A DNA stretch of 64,000 bases from Homarus americanus (Eukaryota; Arthropoda; Malacostraca; Decapoda; Nephropidae): assembly GCF_018991925.1 (NCBI RefSeq), contig NW_024735442.1, positions 522,001-586,000 of the forward strand, given 5' to 3'. Under the pieces are notes generated by a model. It was given only the letters and a program-made list of their open reading frames with translations, did no database searches and was not told the origin of the DNA. A program made the translations under genes and the position numbers. Below, in pieces: positions 25,901-36,139 of the stretch (its first letter is position 1; each line of letters opens with the position of its first letter).

Positions 25901-28113
25901 GTTGTTCCCAGGGTGGAGAAATTAACACCGTCTGGCTAGAGGATGGTTCCCAGGGGTGCTCATCTCACTGGTGGGTCACTGGTACTGTCTAGTGCTAAAT
26001 TCACTGGCTTAAACACTGTTCATCATTGTTCAACACTGATCCCACTTCTTTCCGAAACGAAATTGTCACTATTGATTATGTTGATATCCCGGTGGTGAGG
26101 ATGGGTCGGGGAGAGGGACTTGGGGAATGGGCCGAACATTGGCCAAGGGGGACAGTTGCGCAGCAGGAGCAGCACCTGATTGGTCTTGTTTTTGCCTTCC
26201 TCCTTTGTGTATCTAACTGGCTTCAGAATTCATAAGTTTCTTGAGCGATGCATAAGCTCATAAGTGAAGGATTGACCCCAAAACACCATTTCATAGCTCA
26301 CTTGGAATGTACACTTTGGTAACACCGAAATGAACATGAACTGAGGATTGACCTTATATTGAAATAACCTTCTTCTACTGAGCCAAGTAAAGGCCACAGA
26401 ATGCACAGCTGGTGCTATGGCAAGTATCTTTACCTTATTACTGGAAGTAGCCATTGATGCACCCCTAGACTTTTTTAGGGATATTATTGTCATTGAAAAG
26501 TTTGTATAATCTGCCTCTTGATTTACACAGTACTGTATTTACGTTCTTGAAAATGGCTGCGTAGCTCAAAAATGTATAAATCTAACAAAACTTTCCCATA
26601 AGAAATAAAGGAAATGGTGAGGTTAGGAGGAGCAGCCTCAAAATTCATTTGTACATCTGTACCGTATACTGTAGATCCATGTTTCCTTCACTGTATTTTA
26701 TTTTTCATTTTATTGCATGTACAGTATTTGTTACTCACAATAATAAAGACATTAAAAATTAAAGAATACAGCTAAATTGGCATAAATTAAATGAGCTTTG
26801 GCTTGAATCAAGAGCATGGATTTGATCCATGATTAGCATACTCAGCATCTTCTCCGTGGTCAAAGTTCATTCATTTGTGTCACTCACTGAGGTTCCAGAC
26901 TTAACACTTTCCTCAATATTAAGGGCATTGTTTTGTTCTGTCCGAATGGTACTCTCACTAAGGCTAAGCACCTGACCAACATCAGCTCTAAATGCAGCTT
27001 ATTATGTTTTATTTCACACCACCAATAGTAATGACTTTTTGCTGCTTCTTGGACTGGGTGGTACCTTTGGATGTAGAGGGGCATTTGCCAGTCATAATAA
27101 GGGCCAAAGGTTATGAAACACCACGTGGATAATCACGAGAAAAATAATCACTCCCTCGACAATGGTTACTGGATGCTACTGCGTGGCGCGCACTTTTCCT
27201 CCCTCACCCTGTGAGTGTCGTACCTCACTGGCAACGCTGGCTCAGCTATGCTGCCAGCCCCCAGACTGTTTGGTGTGCAATTCAAATCCCATAAATCCAA
27301 AAATATATCAATGTAAATTTAAAAAACGGTATAAATACTATGCCAATGTTATTCCAAAAATACATAAATTAAATTTGAGAGGCAACTGTACAGAATCAGT
27401 TACTGTAGTTTGTTCCAGCCATCAAGATCAGGGGCCAAGGTTTTCAATCCATAGACATTGGTGTGAGTTGCCCAAACCTGGATCAATTGTGAAATGGTAT
27501 TTCGGCATCAGTCCCTCATTTCTTTAAAAGTACAGGGGGGTACAAGATATCACAAACTATGCCTTGAACAGATCTTTTATTTTATATGGTCATCATTTGA
27601 AAATTTGATTTAGTATTAAGGATGTATAGACTGATATGAAAATTCAGAAAAACAAAAATTTTAAAGAATATTTCATAATGGGAAGATTTCCTGTACTGTA
27701 TTTGCTTGCCGATACAAAGTAAAGGTCATACTTTCGTCTCCTGTGCATTGAGAGCAAACTTGCTCTGGAACTGTTGCTGTTTTGATGCCCTGTTCTATGG
27801 GAATTGTTTTGTGGCTAAATTCTATTCACTTCTACTTCCTAACCATTGACTACTTTTCATTAAAACTGTTTTAAATATGCTTTTGTATTGCTCTAAAATA
27901 CCATTTAACAATTTCTTACTCTCATATGAAGCACTTCTCCATGCTATTTACCTTGCACTAGCATTGCTAATACTTACCACTTGGCATGCATGTACTAACA
28001 TAGCTTCTCTTCTCTTTCAGGATTTGTCTCTCACAGGGACTCCTCCCAGTGAGGTCTTTGCTCAGCCCAGGGCCACTCCCACTTCCCGCAGACGCCCCCT
28101 CAAACACGTATGA
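2500..28113 (+). CDS. ECT2: ECT2/Pebble RhoGEF homolog, 3' part of gene (11 exons in window, 5' end missing)
   Basis: Spliced CDS joining 2500-2595, 8116-8242, 8451-8639, 9350-9557, 10604-10764, 12983-13102, 14133-14280, 16565-16719, 19413-19501, 19899-20055 and 28021-28113. It gives 513 codons plus TGA, with every phase compatible. The family is a RhoA exchange factor that acts at the central spindle and equatorial membrane in cytokinesis. Visible in order are a Ser/Thr-rich linker with a KRR basic patch, a full DH domain (from about residue 45 to 240, with TECNYVSIL, PPFINFFE, RPRFHAFLKI and LLIRPVQRLPS), a PH domain (about 250-400, with TLTLFLFNDVLE, HIKRIVDIRETEDCHNVFAL and a final helix FLKTLCRTVANIAC), and a tail with a polybasic cluster RKVSRAFSFNKSPSKLKRA. 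Residue-level similarity to vertebrate ECT2 is recalled from the family, not computed. Vertebrate ECT2 is about 900 residues, so the N-terminal BRCT half should lie left of the window. No frameshift or in-frame stop is seen, so the gene looks functional. Confidence 0.93.
2596..8115 (+). other. 5.5-kb ECT2 intron
   Basis: Contains the Tigger end at 4160-4217 and a related degenerate stretch from about 4420 (CAGTAAAAACCCCGAGTAGT, resembling 11857 onward). Otherwise there is no recognised gene. Small ORFs here lack coding character. Confidence 0.55.
4160..4217. mobile_element. Right terminal fragment of a Tigger/pogo-like element
   Basis: Ends with GTTAATCGAGGGACCACTG followed by TA (4218-4219). 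It contains ACTCTGTGGAACCAATTGTG, shared with the end at 17273-17329. No matching left end was found nearby, so it is called a fragment. Confidence 0.6.
8116..8242 (+). CDS. ECT2: ECT2 exon b: start of DH domain (CR1)
   Basis: The acceptor is ctccacag and the donor is gtgtgt. It encodes a short linker GDQTPLSPPSVDLRQLSSRQ and then RVFHELIKTECNYVSILDAI, the CR1 helix of the Dbl-homology domain. The Glu in TECNYV is the conserved CR1 acidic residue that contacts switch I of Rho GTPases. Confidence 0.93.
8451..8639 (+). CDS. ECT2: ECT2 exon c: DH domain
   Basis: A 63-codon exon in phase 0 at both ends (acceptor tgctgcag, donor gtaagt). It encodes VIKVPLENTVPPGGPMLDSQ, then ELRYIFGNLPPIHEVHTRM, with the IF..(L/I)P.I..VH pattern characteristic of ECT2-type DH domains. 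It ends at IGEIILRY. Confidence 0.95.
9350..9557 (+). CDS. ECT2: ECT2 exon d: DH domain core (CR2/CR3)
   Basis: The acceptor is tttttacag and the donor is gtaagt; it starts in phase 0 and ends after one base of the next codon. It encodes YPPFINFFENMKE, RPRFHAFLKIAQNKPECGRQ and LLIRPVQRLPSMSLLIN. The RPVQRLP block is the CR3 signature of DH domains and the strongest single identifier in the window. Confidence 0.97.
10604..10764 (+). CDS. ECT2: ECT2 exon e: end of DH domain
   Basis: The acceptor is ttttttcatcag and the donor is gtaagt. It encodes DILKHTDRTSPDHTALEQAL, then KSVMTFINDDKRKTEAKLKL and EIHNDIEMCP. This corresponds to the last long DH helix and the DH-PH linker in ECT2. Confidence 0.95.
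12983..13102 (+). CDS. ECT2: ECT2 exon f: start of PH domain
   Basis: A 40-codon phase-0 exon (acceptor aattcttgcag, donor gtaagt). It encodes PNLVASHRMYMSKVDVTELS, then a GDTLTLFLFNDVLE strand pair, the first beta strands of the PH domain. The upstream intron is 2.2 kb. The last 96 bases of this exon are duplicated at 14407-14502. Confidence 0.95.
13535..13665. mobile_element. Left terminal fragment of the same Tigger/pogo-like family
   Basis: Begins CAGTGGTCCCTCGGTTAATG directly after TA (13533-13534). It continues with GGGTAATTGGTTCCAGCTCA, which matches the reverse complement of 17210-17329 over more than 100 bases. It lies in the intron between ECT2 exons f and g. Confidence 0.65.
14133..14280 (+). 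CDS. ECT2: ECT2 exon g: PH domain
   Basis: The acceptor is ggtatttccag and the donor is gtttgt, a weaker donor than its neighbours. The exon ends with one base of a split Asp codon. It encodes ICKKKSKYNSIKSPSRANLH, then LKTIKTYKHLEMMNLAHIKR and IVDIRETE. The LAHIKRIVDIRETEDCHN block, continued in the next exon, is highly ECT2-specific. Confidence 0.95.
14326..14935. mobile_element. Candidate pogo-like TIR element carrying an ECT2 exon copy
   Basis: The left end CAGTAAGACCTCAAATATCC is preceded by TA (14324-14325). The right end, reverse-complemented, reads CAGTATAACCACCCGGAACT and is bordered by TA (14936-14937). After CAGTA the ends match only partly (AxACC..., CCGGAA, CT..GC), so the pairing is provisional. 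The left-end motif resembles the pogo/Tigger type CAGTARAACCTC..ATCCGG. The interior contains 96 bases derived from ECT2 exon f. Confidence 0.45.
14407..14502 (+). pseudogene. Partial duplicate of ECT2 PH-domain exon (13007-13102)
   Basis: A 96-base match to 13007-13102 with 4 substitutions and no indels. Two substitutions change residues (Asp to Asn, Phe to Tyr) and two are silent. The copy stays open (MYMSKVNVTELSDCC...), but the donor GTAAGT of the original is replaced by GAATAAA, which puts a TAA right after the duplicated segment. The first 24 bases of the exon with its acceptor are absent. It sits in sense orientation after exon g, so it could not replace exon f colinearly. It is called a non-functional exon copy. 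Confidence 0.85.
16565..16719 (+). CDS. ECT2: ECT2 exon h: end of PH domain
   Basis: The acceptor is cctttgcag and the donor is gtaagt; it ends in phase 0. It encodes (D)CHNVFALIVRSNQELKERLF, then the C-terminal PH helix FLKTLCRTVANIACRNDV, which contains the LC(R)xVAN motif of ECT2. Confidence 0.95.
16951..17329 (+). mobile_element. Internally deleted Tigger/pogo-like element with HTH remnant
   Basis: The frame from 16951 to about 17033 reads EIIIKYEEGIRANALCKEYG, then MSSSTASTIS. This resembles the N-terminal Psq/CENP-B helix-turn-helix of Tigger transposases (GxS...IAKxYGVSxSTVxxI pattern). About 180 bases later comes a right terminal repeat ending GGGGCCACTG followed by TA (17330-17331). 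The catalytic domain is missing. It lies in the intron after ECT2 exon h. Confidence 0.6.
17461..17920 (+). repeat. Tandem duplicated intron block, each unit with a short ORF
   Basis: Unit 1 (about 17461-17690) and unit 2 (about 17705-17920) share long stretches, including TTACACTCA(A/G)TTTTGT(A/G)GGTAGATATTAG and GTGTTACCAAAGAAAC. Unit 1 has an acceptor-like AG at 17515-17516 followed by a 48-codon frame to TAA at 17661-17663. Unit 2 keeps a 38-codon frame from 17768 to TAA at 17882-17884. The two frames differ in length by a multiple of 3. Confidence 0.7.
19413..19501 (+). CDS. ECT2: ECT2 exon i: C-terminal tail, first part
   Basis: The acceptor is caactttcag and the donor is gtaagt. It encodes ENFLVSMDPHHLDIETSDVS, then LTTALSKALR, ending with two bases of an Arg codon. 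The position and the (E)N.....DP...(D)....D pattern follow the post-PH segment of ECT2. It joins in frame both to the PH exon and to the basic-tail exon. Confidence 0.88.
19899..20055 (+). CDS. ECT2: ECT2 exon j: basic C-terminal tail
   Basis: The acceptor is acatttcag and the donor is gtgagt. It encodes FATRTGRKVSRAFSFNKSPS, then KLKRAVSTVMSPFNTL and a Ser/Asn-rich end. The KVSRAFSFNKSP motif matches the polybasic cluster that helps ECT2 bind the plasma membrane. The SP in NKSPSK sits where vertebrates have a TP mitotic phosphosite; that functional equivalence is inferred. Confidence 0.93.
20920..22075. mobile_element. Degenerate mariner-like repeat related to the 502-1320 element
   Basis: Its interior at 21330-21590 matches the reverse complement of 905-1110 (AGTCAGCTGGTGACTG and CTTAGAAATAAGAAAATGTAAT regions). 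Near the right side, 22017-22034 is the reverse complement of 15678-15695 (TATTTGTGAATTCACTTA). A further block at 21750-21815 recurs inverted at about 34965-35030. Exact ends are not clear. Confidence 0.45.
24238..25732. mobile_element. Foldback-like element with long TIRs built partly of 26-bp repeats
   Basis: The left arm 24238-24482 and right arm 25455-25732 are inverted copies. The inner 97 bases (GTTAGTCCATGTGTATCTGT ... GGTTTTGAAGAC) differ at only 2 positions. The outer part of each arm is a tandem array of a 26-bp unit containing GGGTTATATCATTGATTAAG: six units on the right, about five with one truncated on the left. The outermost bases are TGCTATAC and GTATAGCA, flanked by CCA on both sides (24235-24237 and 25733-25735), a possible 3-bp target duplication. 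The 972-bp centre has no recognisable transposase. Confidence 0.75.
25736..25852 (+). mobile_element. 5' fragment of the SINE-like family
   Basis: Contains GTAGGCAGCCATCAAACAGG, then GAGGTACTAC and TATTGGAAGCATAATGTGTT, shared with the copies at 53019-53290 and 37411-37815 (reverse). It lacks the 3' tail and abuts the foldback element's right end, so it may be truncated by another event. Confidence 0.65.
26500..27130 (-). mobile_element. Tigger-like transposase relic
   Basis: On the minus strand, 27075 down to 26890 reads, with frameshifts, through KGTTQSKKQQKVITIGG and then QVLSLSESTIRTEQNNALNI and EESVKSGTSVSDTNE. This matches the N-terminal helix-turn-helix region of Tigger/CENP-B transposases (LSESTVRTIxxNxxKIxxS). 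Stops and frame changes show it is dead. Element borders are not resolved. Confidence 0.6.
28021..28113 (+). CDS. ECT2: ECT2 last coding exon with stop codon
   Basis: A strong acceptor (cttctcttctctttcag) precedes GAT TTG TCT. Thirty codons encode DLSLTGTPPSEVFAQPRATP, then TSRRRPLKHV, and TGA lies at 28111-28113. It is in phase 0 with the exon ending at 20055, across an 8-kb repeat-filled intron. The basic TSRRRP end is compatible with the family, but the sequence is too short and variable to prove orthology, so an alternative terminal exon is possible. Confidence 0.78.
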   Translation, partial: DLSLTGTPPSEVFAQPRATPTSRRRPLKHV

Positions 28114-29642
28114 TGCATCAGGGGAGGCTAATGTTTGTGCATCCGTGCTTGAAGTTGATGTTATGACAACTGAAGCTTGAAGTTCTGGAGAATATCATTT
28201 TCCCTAATAACTATTTAAAAATTTCTATTAAACAAAGCCTTGTCAGTCCCATACATAGAGCAGCTGGCTTATGGCCCTCTTGCTGTAGCCTTTGGTGGGT
28301 ATGTGGTGCTACATATGTTCATTATAATACTTTCTTCTCAGGCGCACTGAAGACTGCACTGCTGCCTCTTAAACTGGGATAAGGGAACAATGGAGACCTG
28401 GATAGAGGACTTGAAGTATCTACCCATTGGGTCTGTTCTGCATAAGCTGTTGGAACTGAAGAAGCAAAACATTAGGTCAACCCCATGCAATATTGTTAAG
28501 AGACTTAATGTAATGCCAAATGTACCACAAGTACAATACCAGTGCTATACCAAACATTTTGAATGAATGGACAGTTTTGAAAGCTATTTGAATGGTAACT
28601 AGATAATGTAGCAAAGACTCACAGTTGATAATACCAGTAGTACTGTATTCATAAATATGTTTATATATAATATATTAGCAGTATGATATGTATAATATTA
28701 TTTTATCTTTTTAGCAGAAATGTGAGTAGTAAATTAAGAAGTACAATTAGTACAAACTTGTAAACGTGCACAAGAAAATCAGTTCACAAATTACAAACTC
28801 ACCAGTTTAACACTGAATCCTTTGGTATATATATTTGTGCCATTAAAAATTTTTGTCAGACAATGTGTTCCAAATTTTATATATGTCTGTCAAAAGGTAT
28901 CAGGTTGATATCATTGTTAATGATATGAATAAATGATAACCCTTTTTTAAGTACAGTATTAACACCAGAATTTATGCATTACCTGGATAAAGTTGATGCA
29001 GTTTTATATGGATACAAAACACTTGGTATACCAATTGCGTTTATGTATCATCCACAGGAAGGCTGCTGAAGCACAAATTGTTTAATAAGTCTCTGAATAT
29101 TTGCACAGTTTATACAAAGTTAAGTGAATGAAAGGGAAAAACATTCAAATTAGGTCATTTAAGGCTAAACATACTTGTACAGATGTACTGTGTACATTTG
29201 ATGTGATAACGTGTGAATGATAAATACCTGTACTGCACTGTACTCGGACATCATTTACCAGTTTCGTTTGGTCCTTATTGTGTATTGAAGTTTAATTACT
29301 GTATGCCCTAATTTGAGGCAACCCACTTTCTTTGTACACTTTATTAATTTTATTGTGCAAGCAAATGGTGCTGGCTTTAATTGTATGATAGAAAAATTTA
29401 CTTCCACAGTTCTTCAGCAAATGTTTGGGTGTCTTACACTGCAGACTTTGATATTATTCTTATTATTTTATTTTTATTTTATCATTTTTTTAGGACTTAC
29501 CTATTTTACTCTGTACTGAATTTTTTATTTTATAATGTGCACCAGGCTCGAGCAACTCAGTTCAGTATACGTAACTAGAAACTGTAGGTGGTTGAAATCC
29601 AGGGCCCCAATTTGTGTGATTGTTATATAAATATTGAATAAA
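28114..29642 (+). other. Probable ECT2 3' untranslated region
   Basis: A/T-rich sequence without coding signal follows the stop. Canonical AATAAA hexamers lie at 28928-28933 and 29637-29642, either of which could be used. No repeats or transposon ends were recognised in it, unlike the flanking intron and the sequence after 30 kb, which fits a transcribed UTR. Confidence 0.5.
29637..29642 (+). terminator. Candidate distal polyadenylation signal
   Basis: AATAAA in the context attgAATAAAtttg, about 1.5 kb after the ECT2 stop. A proximal alternative is at 28928-28933. Which one is used cannot be decided from sequence. Confidence 0.35.
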
Positions 29643-29699
29643 TTTGAAAATTAGACTATTCTTCATACCGGTGTGAAGCATAAACACTTACACTCCACT

Positions 29700-32600
29700 C
29701 TGCTGCTGTTGGCATTAGCCACAGAAGAATGTTACAAGGAACACACCAGATCCAGTCACCATCACACAGTGAGGACCTACATGCAGCTGAGTTATTTTTA
29801 TTTCAAGCACTACCTCATGATGATGAATGCTATGCCACAGTCCTAGTTGATAGTCTTTTAGTTAAATGTTTTTAGTAGTGATGCACCTAACATATATCAG
29901 CTTATCCTTTATAAGGTAGGGCAATGCCAATTGTGGGATCTGGTTTGACATGGAATTCCAGAAAAGTTGTGAGTTGGGAATTGTACTGTGTATCCTGCCT
30001 TGGGTACATCAAATCTACACATAGTTGTGTCTTTTAAGGTTATCAGTACTTCATTATGTGCAGACAGGGTTCAAATTTCCTGTACAATAACAGCAACAAG
30101 TATTGCAGGGAAACTTAACGTCAGAGCAAATACTTTGTTTAGGAAGGTATCAATACCCTTTAAGTGGAGGCAAGAACCAGTTACTCTCGGATTTTTTTTT
30201 TTTTTTTAACCACCATCCCCTAGTAATTGTTTCTCTTATTCCACTGCAGGACTCGGTGAGGGTGGCTGCATTTTCCATAGCTTGAGTACTGAGGATCCAA
30301 TTAATCTCCTCTCTCACCCTTATACATCAAGAACTGAGGCATTTCTAAGTCATTACTATTCTAGTGGCTCCTCGCTGGTCCAATTTGATTTGGTTTTACT
30401 TGGTTCAATTTTGCCCAAATTCTAGTTCTCCTGACTAGGACTTTGAGTCAGCATGTGGAAAAGTCAAGGTCTTGAGTGCTTGTCCTCAGCTGTATGACAT
30501 ACAGGGCAGTCTTCTAGGGACCATTTTCTTTGGAAGTGCAACAGTTAGCATGCCAGCTTACCCTTATACTGTTTGATCTCAGGGCATCCCAAGCAGTTTC
30601 CTTGACAGTCTGGTCATCCCATGTAGGTTAACTTCTTCACTATTTTATTTGGCTAAAGCCAGATGATATTATTCAGAAAAGAGGGGACCCCTTGCACAAG
30701 GGGTTAATGGTTTTGAGACTTCAGGCCTCTCACACCATACATTCAAGAGCTGTTTAGACCTTAGGAACCATGGCTCTTAGTAGAATGTTCTGGATATCAG
30801 TTTTAGTAAGTCCATCCTCCAGAGAGGGCCTAGGTAGCATCTACTTAAGTTAACAGCTTAACTAGGTCGGCCTCTTGGAACTTTGTTCCTTTCTTACTCT
30901 GCAACTGGCCATAGATGGGTATTGTAGGATTGCTCCATTTGGGAATACAAACCAAGGATACCATTAGGAGCTTATTGGTATCTCATGCCTTATGTTTTTA
31001 TTTGGCTTTATTATTCAGAATTGTTCAGTTCCAGCATATTATAAATTGTGAATTACCATTTTGCAACCAAAATGGGGCCAAGCAATTCACTCCCTCCCTT
31101 TTGGATGCCAAAGTGAGCTGGATCTGATTTGTTCTTCCTTATGAAGTTGTTTCATAGCTTATCTTAACTGAAGTGCATCCTGTGTCTCTTTGGTCTTTTC
31201 CATTTTTAGGGTATGTACAGTAGCTAAAAAAATTATCTGTGCATACTCGGTGTGAAACAATATGAGACCATGGACGATAGGTATTGGGATATGTATTTTG
31301 TCTCCTTATACTATGTGTTAGTAATCACTTAATCGATTATTTTATTCCTGCTCACCCCCCCTGTGTTGCATACTGAATGGTGGTGGGTGAAGACACTCAT
31401 ACGAACCCCCCCGAGACATCACGAGTTGTATGTATAATTCCGGAAGTCATCGGACCCACCCTGTCAGATACTTTTTTTAGCTACTGTACCTTCATCCCAA
31501 GGGTTATCTTTATGAAGTCTTCAGGCACATAGTTTGGGCCTTGGGATTTCAACCTCCAAGTTTTATTGGGTGTACAGAGTTGCTCATTGGTAGAATGGCA
31601 TTTCAAGGTTAAACCATTTTTTTTTTTTTTTTACAATTGCAAGAATTTTGGCATTGGTGTCAGAATGAATCTTTTTACATAGTATCCATATTGAAAGTGG
31701 CAGCTGTAATTTAAGGAAACTAATATCATAAAACCTGTTGACATAAGAGACAAGTTAATGTTATTACTTTTTATTTTCTGAGGACTTTTTTCCCCTAAAA
31801 AGTGAAATGTAGGAGGGGCTCCTAAGACAATGATCACACTCCAAGTGGACAGTCAAACCATGTGTCTTATATGATGTGGGATGATTGGTATACTGTACTG
31901 TATTTAATTGTTACAGTGTAATTTCTTTCAACAAGCTTTAGTATTAGTATCCGCTAGTACCTTGTAATAAGATGTAGTGTATTTTGCATTTCTTTGATGT
32001 TAAGATGAATTGGTGTCTCATGGTACAGAAAAGTCTTTGTTGGACACTACATACTTTGAAACTCCTCAGCAAGTTTATGATCTTGTGAAAAAAAAATTAT
32101 TTATGAAAATGAGAAGCAGAGTAACCAACACATTTCTGAGCATCATATCATGTATAACTATTACAGTACCGGTAGCAAAACTTGAGATTCGTTAATCTTA
32201 AAATGGTATCTTATTATGTGTTTTACATTTTCATAATTTGATAGGATAATATAACAATTGTCTGAATGGAACATTTAAAACTAACAATACATAGGATGTT
32301 ACAGAAATTGAGGTGAGATAGACTACAGTATTTCCACATGAGATGTCCAGTTTTTTGCCCTCTAAGGTCCAATGTTGTGTCAGGATACTTGGCACTAAAT
32401 GTATCAAAGGTCTCCATCTTCTTGGTTATCTGTCACAAATCTTCATTATCACCATTATCACTCACTTCCCATTGTAGTACTATATTGGAGAATCACAGTT
32501 GGAGCATAACATATATGTTTCCAGTTGTTTTGCACATAGTTCATTTTCTACTTCAGCTCTTTATCCAGAGGAGCATTTGGCCAAAATATATCTCTTTGGT

Positions 32601-33700
32601 AAGTACAGTAGTTACAAATTTGTGTAATTTTTTTTTTTTTTTTTTTACATTTGGCTATAAATAATGTTCCTTATTTATACTGTGACTAAATAGGACTTGA
32701 GTTACCTGAAGGTATCTTAGCTCGTGTCAGTTGGTATTATTACTTATTAAGGGATTCACTTGACCATGGCTTCTCTGGTAAGAGGCACTGACCTCATTTT
32801 GTACATTATCATCATCCCCTGGGCAACAGATTTACATATATGATTGGTTGCAGATACTTATACCTACTATTAAGATTTTGTTATAACTCCATTACCTTTA
32901 TGAACTGAAATAGTATTAACTCACAATGTTCCTATTTGCAATGCCTTACAAATTTACTTCTCTCTTTGATTGCCTGAAGACTAGAGGAAATTTACTTTGT
33001 TCTGGATGATCTCTAACAATTAGCTTTTTGAGATTAGAAATTGTGTATAAGAGTTAACTGAAATTCTCAGATTAACTTTCAATGTACCAAACATTCTATT
33101 TTAAAGTAATGTTAGTCAATTTAGTTTGCCCTATTTTCTTCTCTTTTAAGAAAGGTGAAGTTACATTTGGTTAACAGGCATGTATGTACTGTATAATTAT
33201 CTGGATATACAGTACTTGGCAGATATAGGTTAAAAGAGTATCTTCCTAAATGGTCAATTTGAAACAGTATGGCAATGAAGCAGCATTATGGCTGATAACA
33301 CTTAGTTGAATCACTGGTGCTCCATACCCGAGGTGCAGGAGTTTCACACTTGTAGGAGAGAGTTGTGGCAGGCTGATGACTGTGCTACTCTTTTGAGATT
33401 TTCACCCATTCATAACAAAAATGATTGAGTATGGATGAAATGTGTAGTAATCAAGAAAGGATTGTAATCACAAAATCCAGTTAGAAATGAATGAATTTAT
33501 GCAAATTTAAATTATACATACATATATTAACATCATTTACATTTTTCTCTTAGCAGTTCAGTATTAAGCTGCAACTAAGATTCATACTGTATCTTACATA
33601 CTGAACACTCAGATTAGTCAAACATGAGCAACTTTTTACAAGCATTCATCTATACATTTATGGCCAGTACCGCCTATGATTGCTTTACCAGTTGTCGTTA
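29700..33700. other. Intergenic sequence without recognised gene
   Basis: A/T-rich, with poly-T runs at 30190 and 31618. Short shared blocks such as GTGAGCTGG...TTTGGA.TGC relate 31090 to about 3430 and suggest old dispersed repeats. Nothing codes convincingly. Confidence 0.5.
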
Positions 33701-33736
33701 AGTTACAGTATTACACAACCTCCTTGTTAATCAGTC

Positions 33737-33874
<138 letters not shown>

Positions 33875-34944
33875 ATATATAAATAAATGTTCTTTGGTTG
33901 TGTACATTACATACAGAATGCACGGCTGTCATTTTCCCTGGCTATGTGCGGGAATTTAAAAGACGAAAACTTGCTATTCTCACTACAAAATAGGAGATTG
34001 CCATAGCTAGCTGTCTTGAACATTCCAATTTCCTTGTTTTGAGCGTATATTTTGGTCGCAGAGAACTATACCGAAGTGTTCAGAAGTATAAAAAGTAAAC
34101 GTTTCTTCTCAAGTCTTCCATGTGAGCATTGTCGTTTATACTTAAATGTTATTTTTCCGAGACTTAGTGAATAAACACCTTTTATTATTATGCTATGTTT
34201 TATAACCCAGTTTGGTGTATAGGAGGAATAAGAAGGAAAAGTGAACTTATAGTGTGGTGAAAGAGAGGCCATTTTGAAGTGAAATATGTATATCACTAAA
34301 AATAAAATTGCTTCCTTTATGAATATTTATAAAATTTGCTTGTTCTCTTTTTCACTCCTTGGGCACCAGGACTTTCCTGTGAGTTACTCCATGTGTCTGT
34401 TTTATTATTATTATTATTGTGAAGATACGATACTCATAGGAAACCACATCTGCACGGTAAGTTTTGACATGTGCTCTTCTAAGTGAAATCAGTAGGTGAT
34501 CACACTAATTTATGTGATCTGCTAACTTATTTTTTCTACTGTAACCCCTGCTAAATTGGACATTACCAACAAGAAATCTAGATAAACAGGGCCCAGTCTA
34601 GCCTGTCTGAACTCTTTCGTGAGAAATCAGAAATTTTTAAAATATTTTGATTTTTCACAAAATATGTCTGGTCAACTTCATCATGCATTGTACCCTCGTC
34701 AATTCAGGTTATTATAATTTGGACTTTGACGTAATTTGTATTTTATTTTATTTATTTTCAAAAATGAATCAAGCGATTTGAACTCGGAATGAATCTGAAA
34801 TCATCGAGCTGTTCCAAAAGGTTGATTATTGTTATAGGAATATATTATGAAATGGATTAAGATGAATGAATTATGGGAATAGAATATGAATTATATTAAG
34901 ATACTGTCCAAATTTTATTTGGTGTGTAGCCGGGGAGAAGGGAG

Positions 34945-35175
34945 GACAACTCTACCTCCCGCTCACCAACCCGCGATCCCTTTATAACAACAGTATGCAG
35001 TTCACCATAATTCCCATATTATTTAGGTTCATTTGGTACTGGGTTAATAAAACATTATCGTAAAATAGTGAATTTTCCCCCCAAAATCCCACACTCAATT
35101 CCAGATGAGCTGTTGCTCTATAGTATACTCTCAAGTCTCTTGTTGGCAGAGTGGTAACAGCTGATCGGTCCCACT
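34945..35175 (-). repeat. Dispersed repeat, inverted copy of 21650-21830
   Basis: Shares GGTGAACTGCATACTGTTGT and TATAAAGGGATCGC, plus flanking blocks, with 21750-21830 on the opposite strand. Probably part of a degenerate DNA transposon family; no ends were resolved. Confidence 0.6.
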
Positions 35176-35351
35176 GACCCCGCTCTCCCTAATAATGATG
35201 TCAGCACTAAGCATCTCTCAAGCACCATTGTTGTCACTGCTCAAGAGGGTTGAACATTTTCAACTAACTGTCAGTCCCTAGCATATCTTGGGGACCAGAC
35301 GGGGTGACAGTACTCCAGATGGGGAAGCACTTCACTCTTGAAGATCGCTAC

Positions 35352-35561
35352 CAGGGGTCCGTGAAAAGTTTTGAGAAATAGTGCGTTTAACGTTTGTGAG
35401 AGATTTGGCGATTCCAATTCGCAGTATATTTTGGATTTGGGTTGAAATAAGCAAATGCTTTGGACTATGATTTATTCTTTGATTATTGACAATATTTGTA
35501 TGCATCATGGTATATAAGGGGTCCTTGGTTAAACAAGTTTGAGAACCCCTGGTCTAGATAT
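35352..35561. mobile_element. hAT-like MITE, about 210 bp, inside a LINE fragment
   Basis: Its ends read CAGGGGTCCGTG on one side and, from the other side, CAGGGGTTCTCAAACTTG, the style of hAT-superfamily termini. It begins exactly where the reverse-strand LINE reading frame (...IRSFRYLD) breaks off. A clean 8-bp target duplication was not found, so the exact borders are uncertain. Confidence 0.55.
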
Positions 35562-35880
35562 CTGAACGACCTTATAAGACCCAATAATTTATTTGCCTGA
35601 TTTACCTTCTTGCAATGGCCCAAAAACTTCAGCTCATTGTCAACATACACACCTAGGTCCTTTTCACATTCAGTCTCAAATAGTGCAGTTTCTTCACCCC
35701 GTTGGGACATATGATACGCCTCCTTACCGTTGGTACGCCCCAGGTGCATCCTCTTACACTTCGTGACATTGAATATCAGCAGCCACTTCTTTGACCATTC
35801 TCGGAGCTCACAGAGATCCTTCTGCAGCTCTTCGCAGTCCGCTTGGTAGCTATAGACGAGGGGCGTCTTACGTGCCAGCT
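35562..35880 (-). mobile_element. LINE reverse transcriptase C-terminal fragment (CR1/jockey-like)
   Basis: Read on the minus strand: ELQKDLCELREWSKKWLLIF, then NVTKCKRMHLG, TECEKDLGVYVDNELKF and QANKLLGLIRSFRYLD. This is the thumb/post-YADD part of a non-LTR retrotransposon RT (W...F N..KC..MH.G ... LGV..D..L.F). The frame is open for about 105 residues, so it is fairly young, but it is truncated at both ends. Confidence 0.8.
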
Positions 35881-36139
35881 TAGCGTGGAAATACTATAGG
35901 TTAGGTTTGGTTTGCTGAAGTTATGTCAGTTGGCTCAGTTAGGTTAATTTTTTGTGGGAGTACTTTATAATGATGCCCAGGATTAAATCCTGAGCATTAG
36001 TAACCGTGAGTACAGACAGGCTAAAGCATTTTAATTAGTTCGCACTCCCTCGAGAGACGTAGAGTAAGGGGCAATATGGAAGTCAGGGTTAAACAAATGT
36101 GATATAACAATGATACTCATCTATCCAGCTAGGAGCGAA

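Larger units (their letters stand above)
20056..28020 (+). other. 8-kb last ECT2 intron
   Basis: Filled with transposon remnants: the mariner-like repeat at 20920-22075, the foldback element, a SINE fragment and the Tigger relic. No additional in-frame ECT2 exon was recognised. Confidence 0.6.

Noticed and set aside
34356..34445. Exon-like segment between GGGCACCAG and a GTAAGT donor
   Set aside because: The frame includes a TTATTATTA simple repeat and has no recognisable protein similarity; splice-like words alone are not enough.
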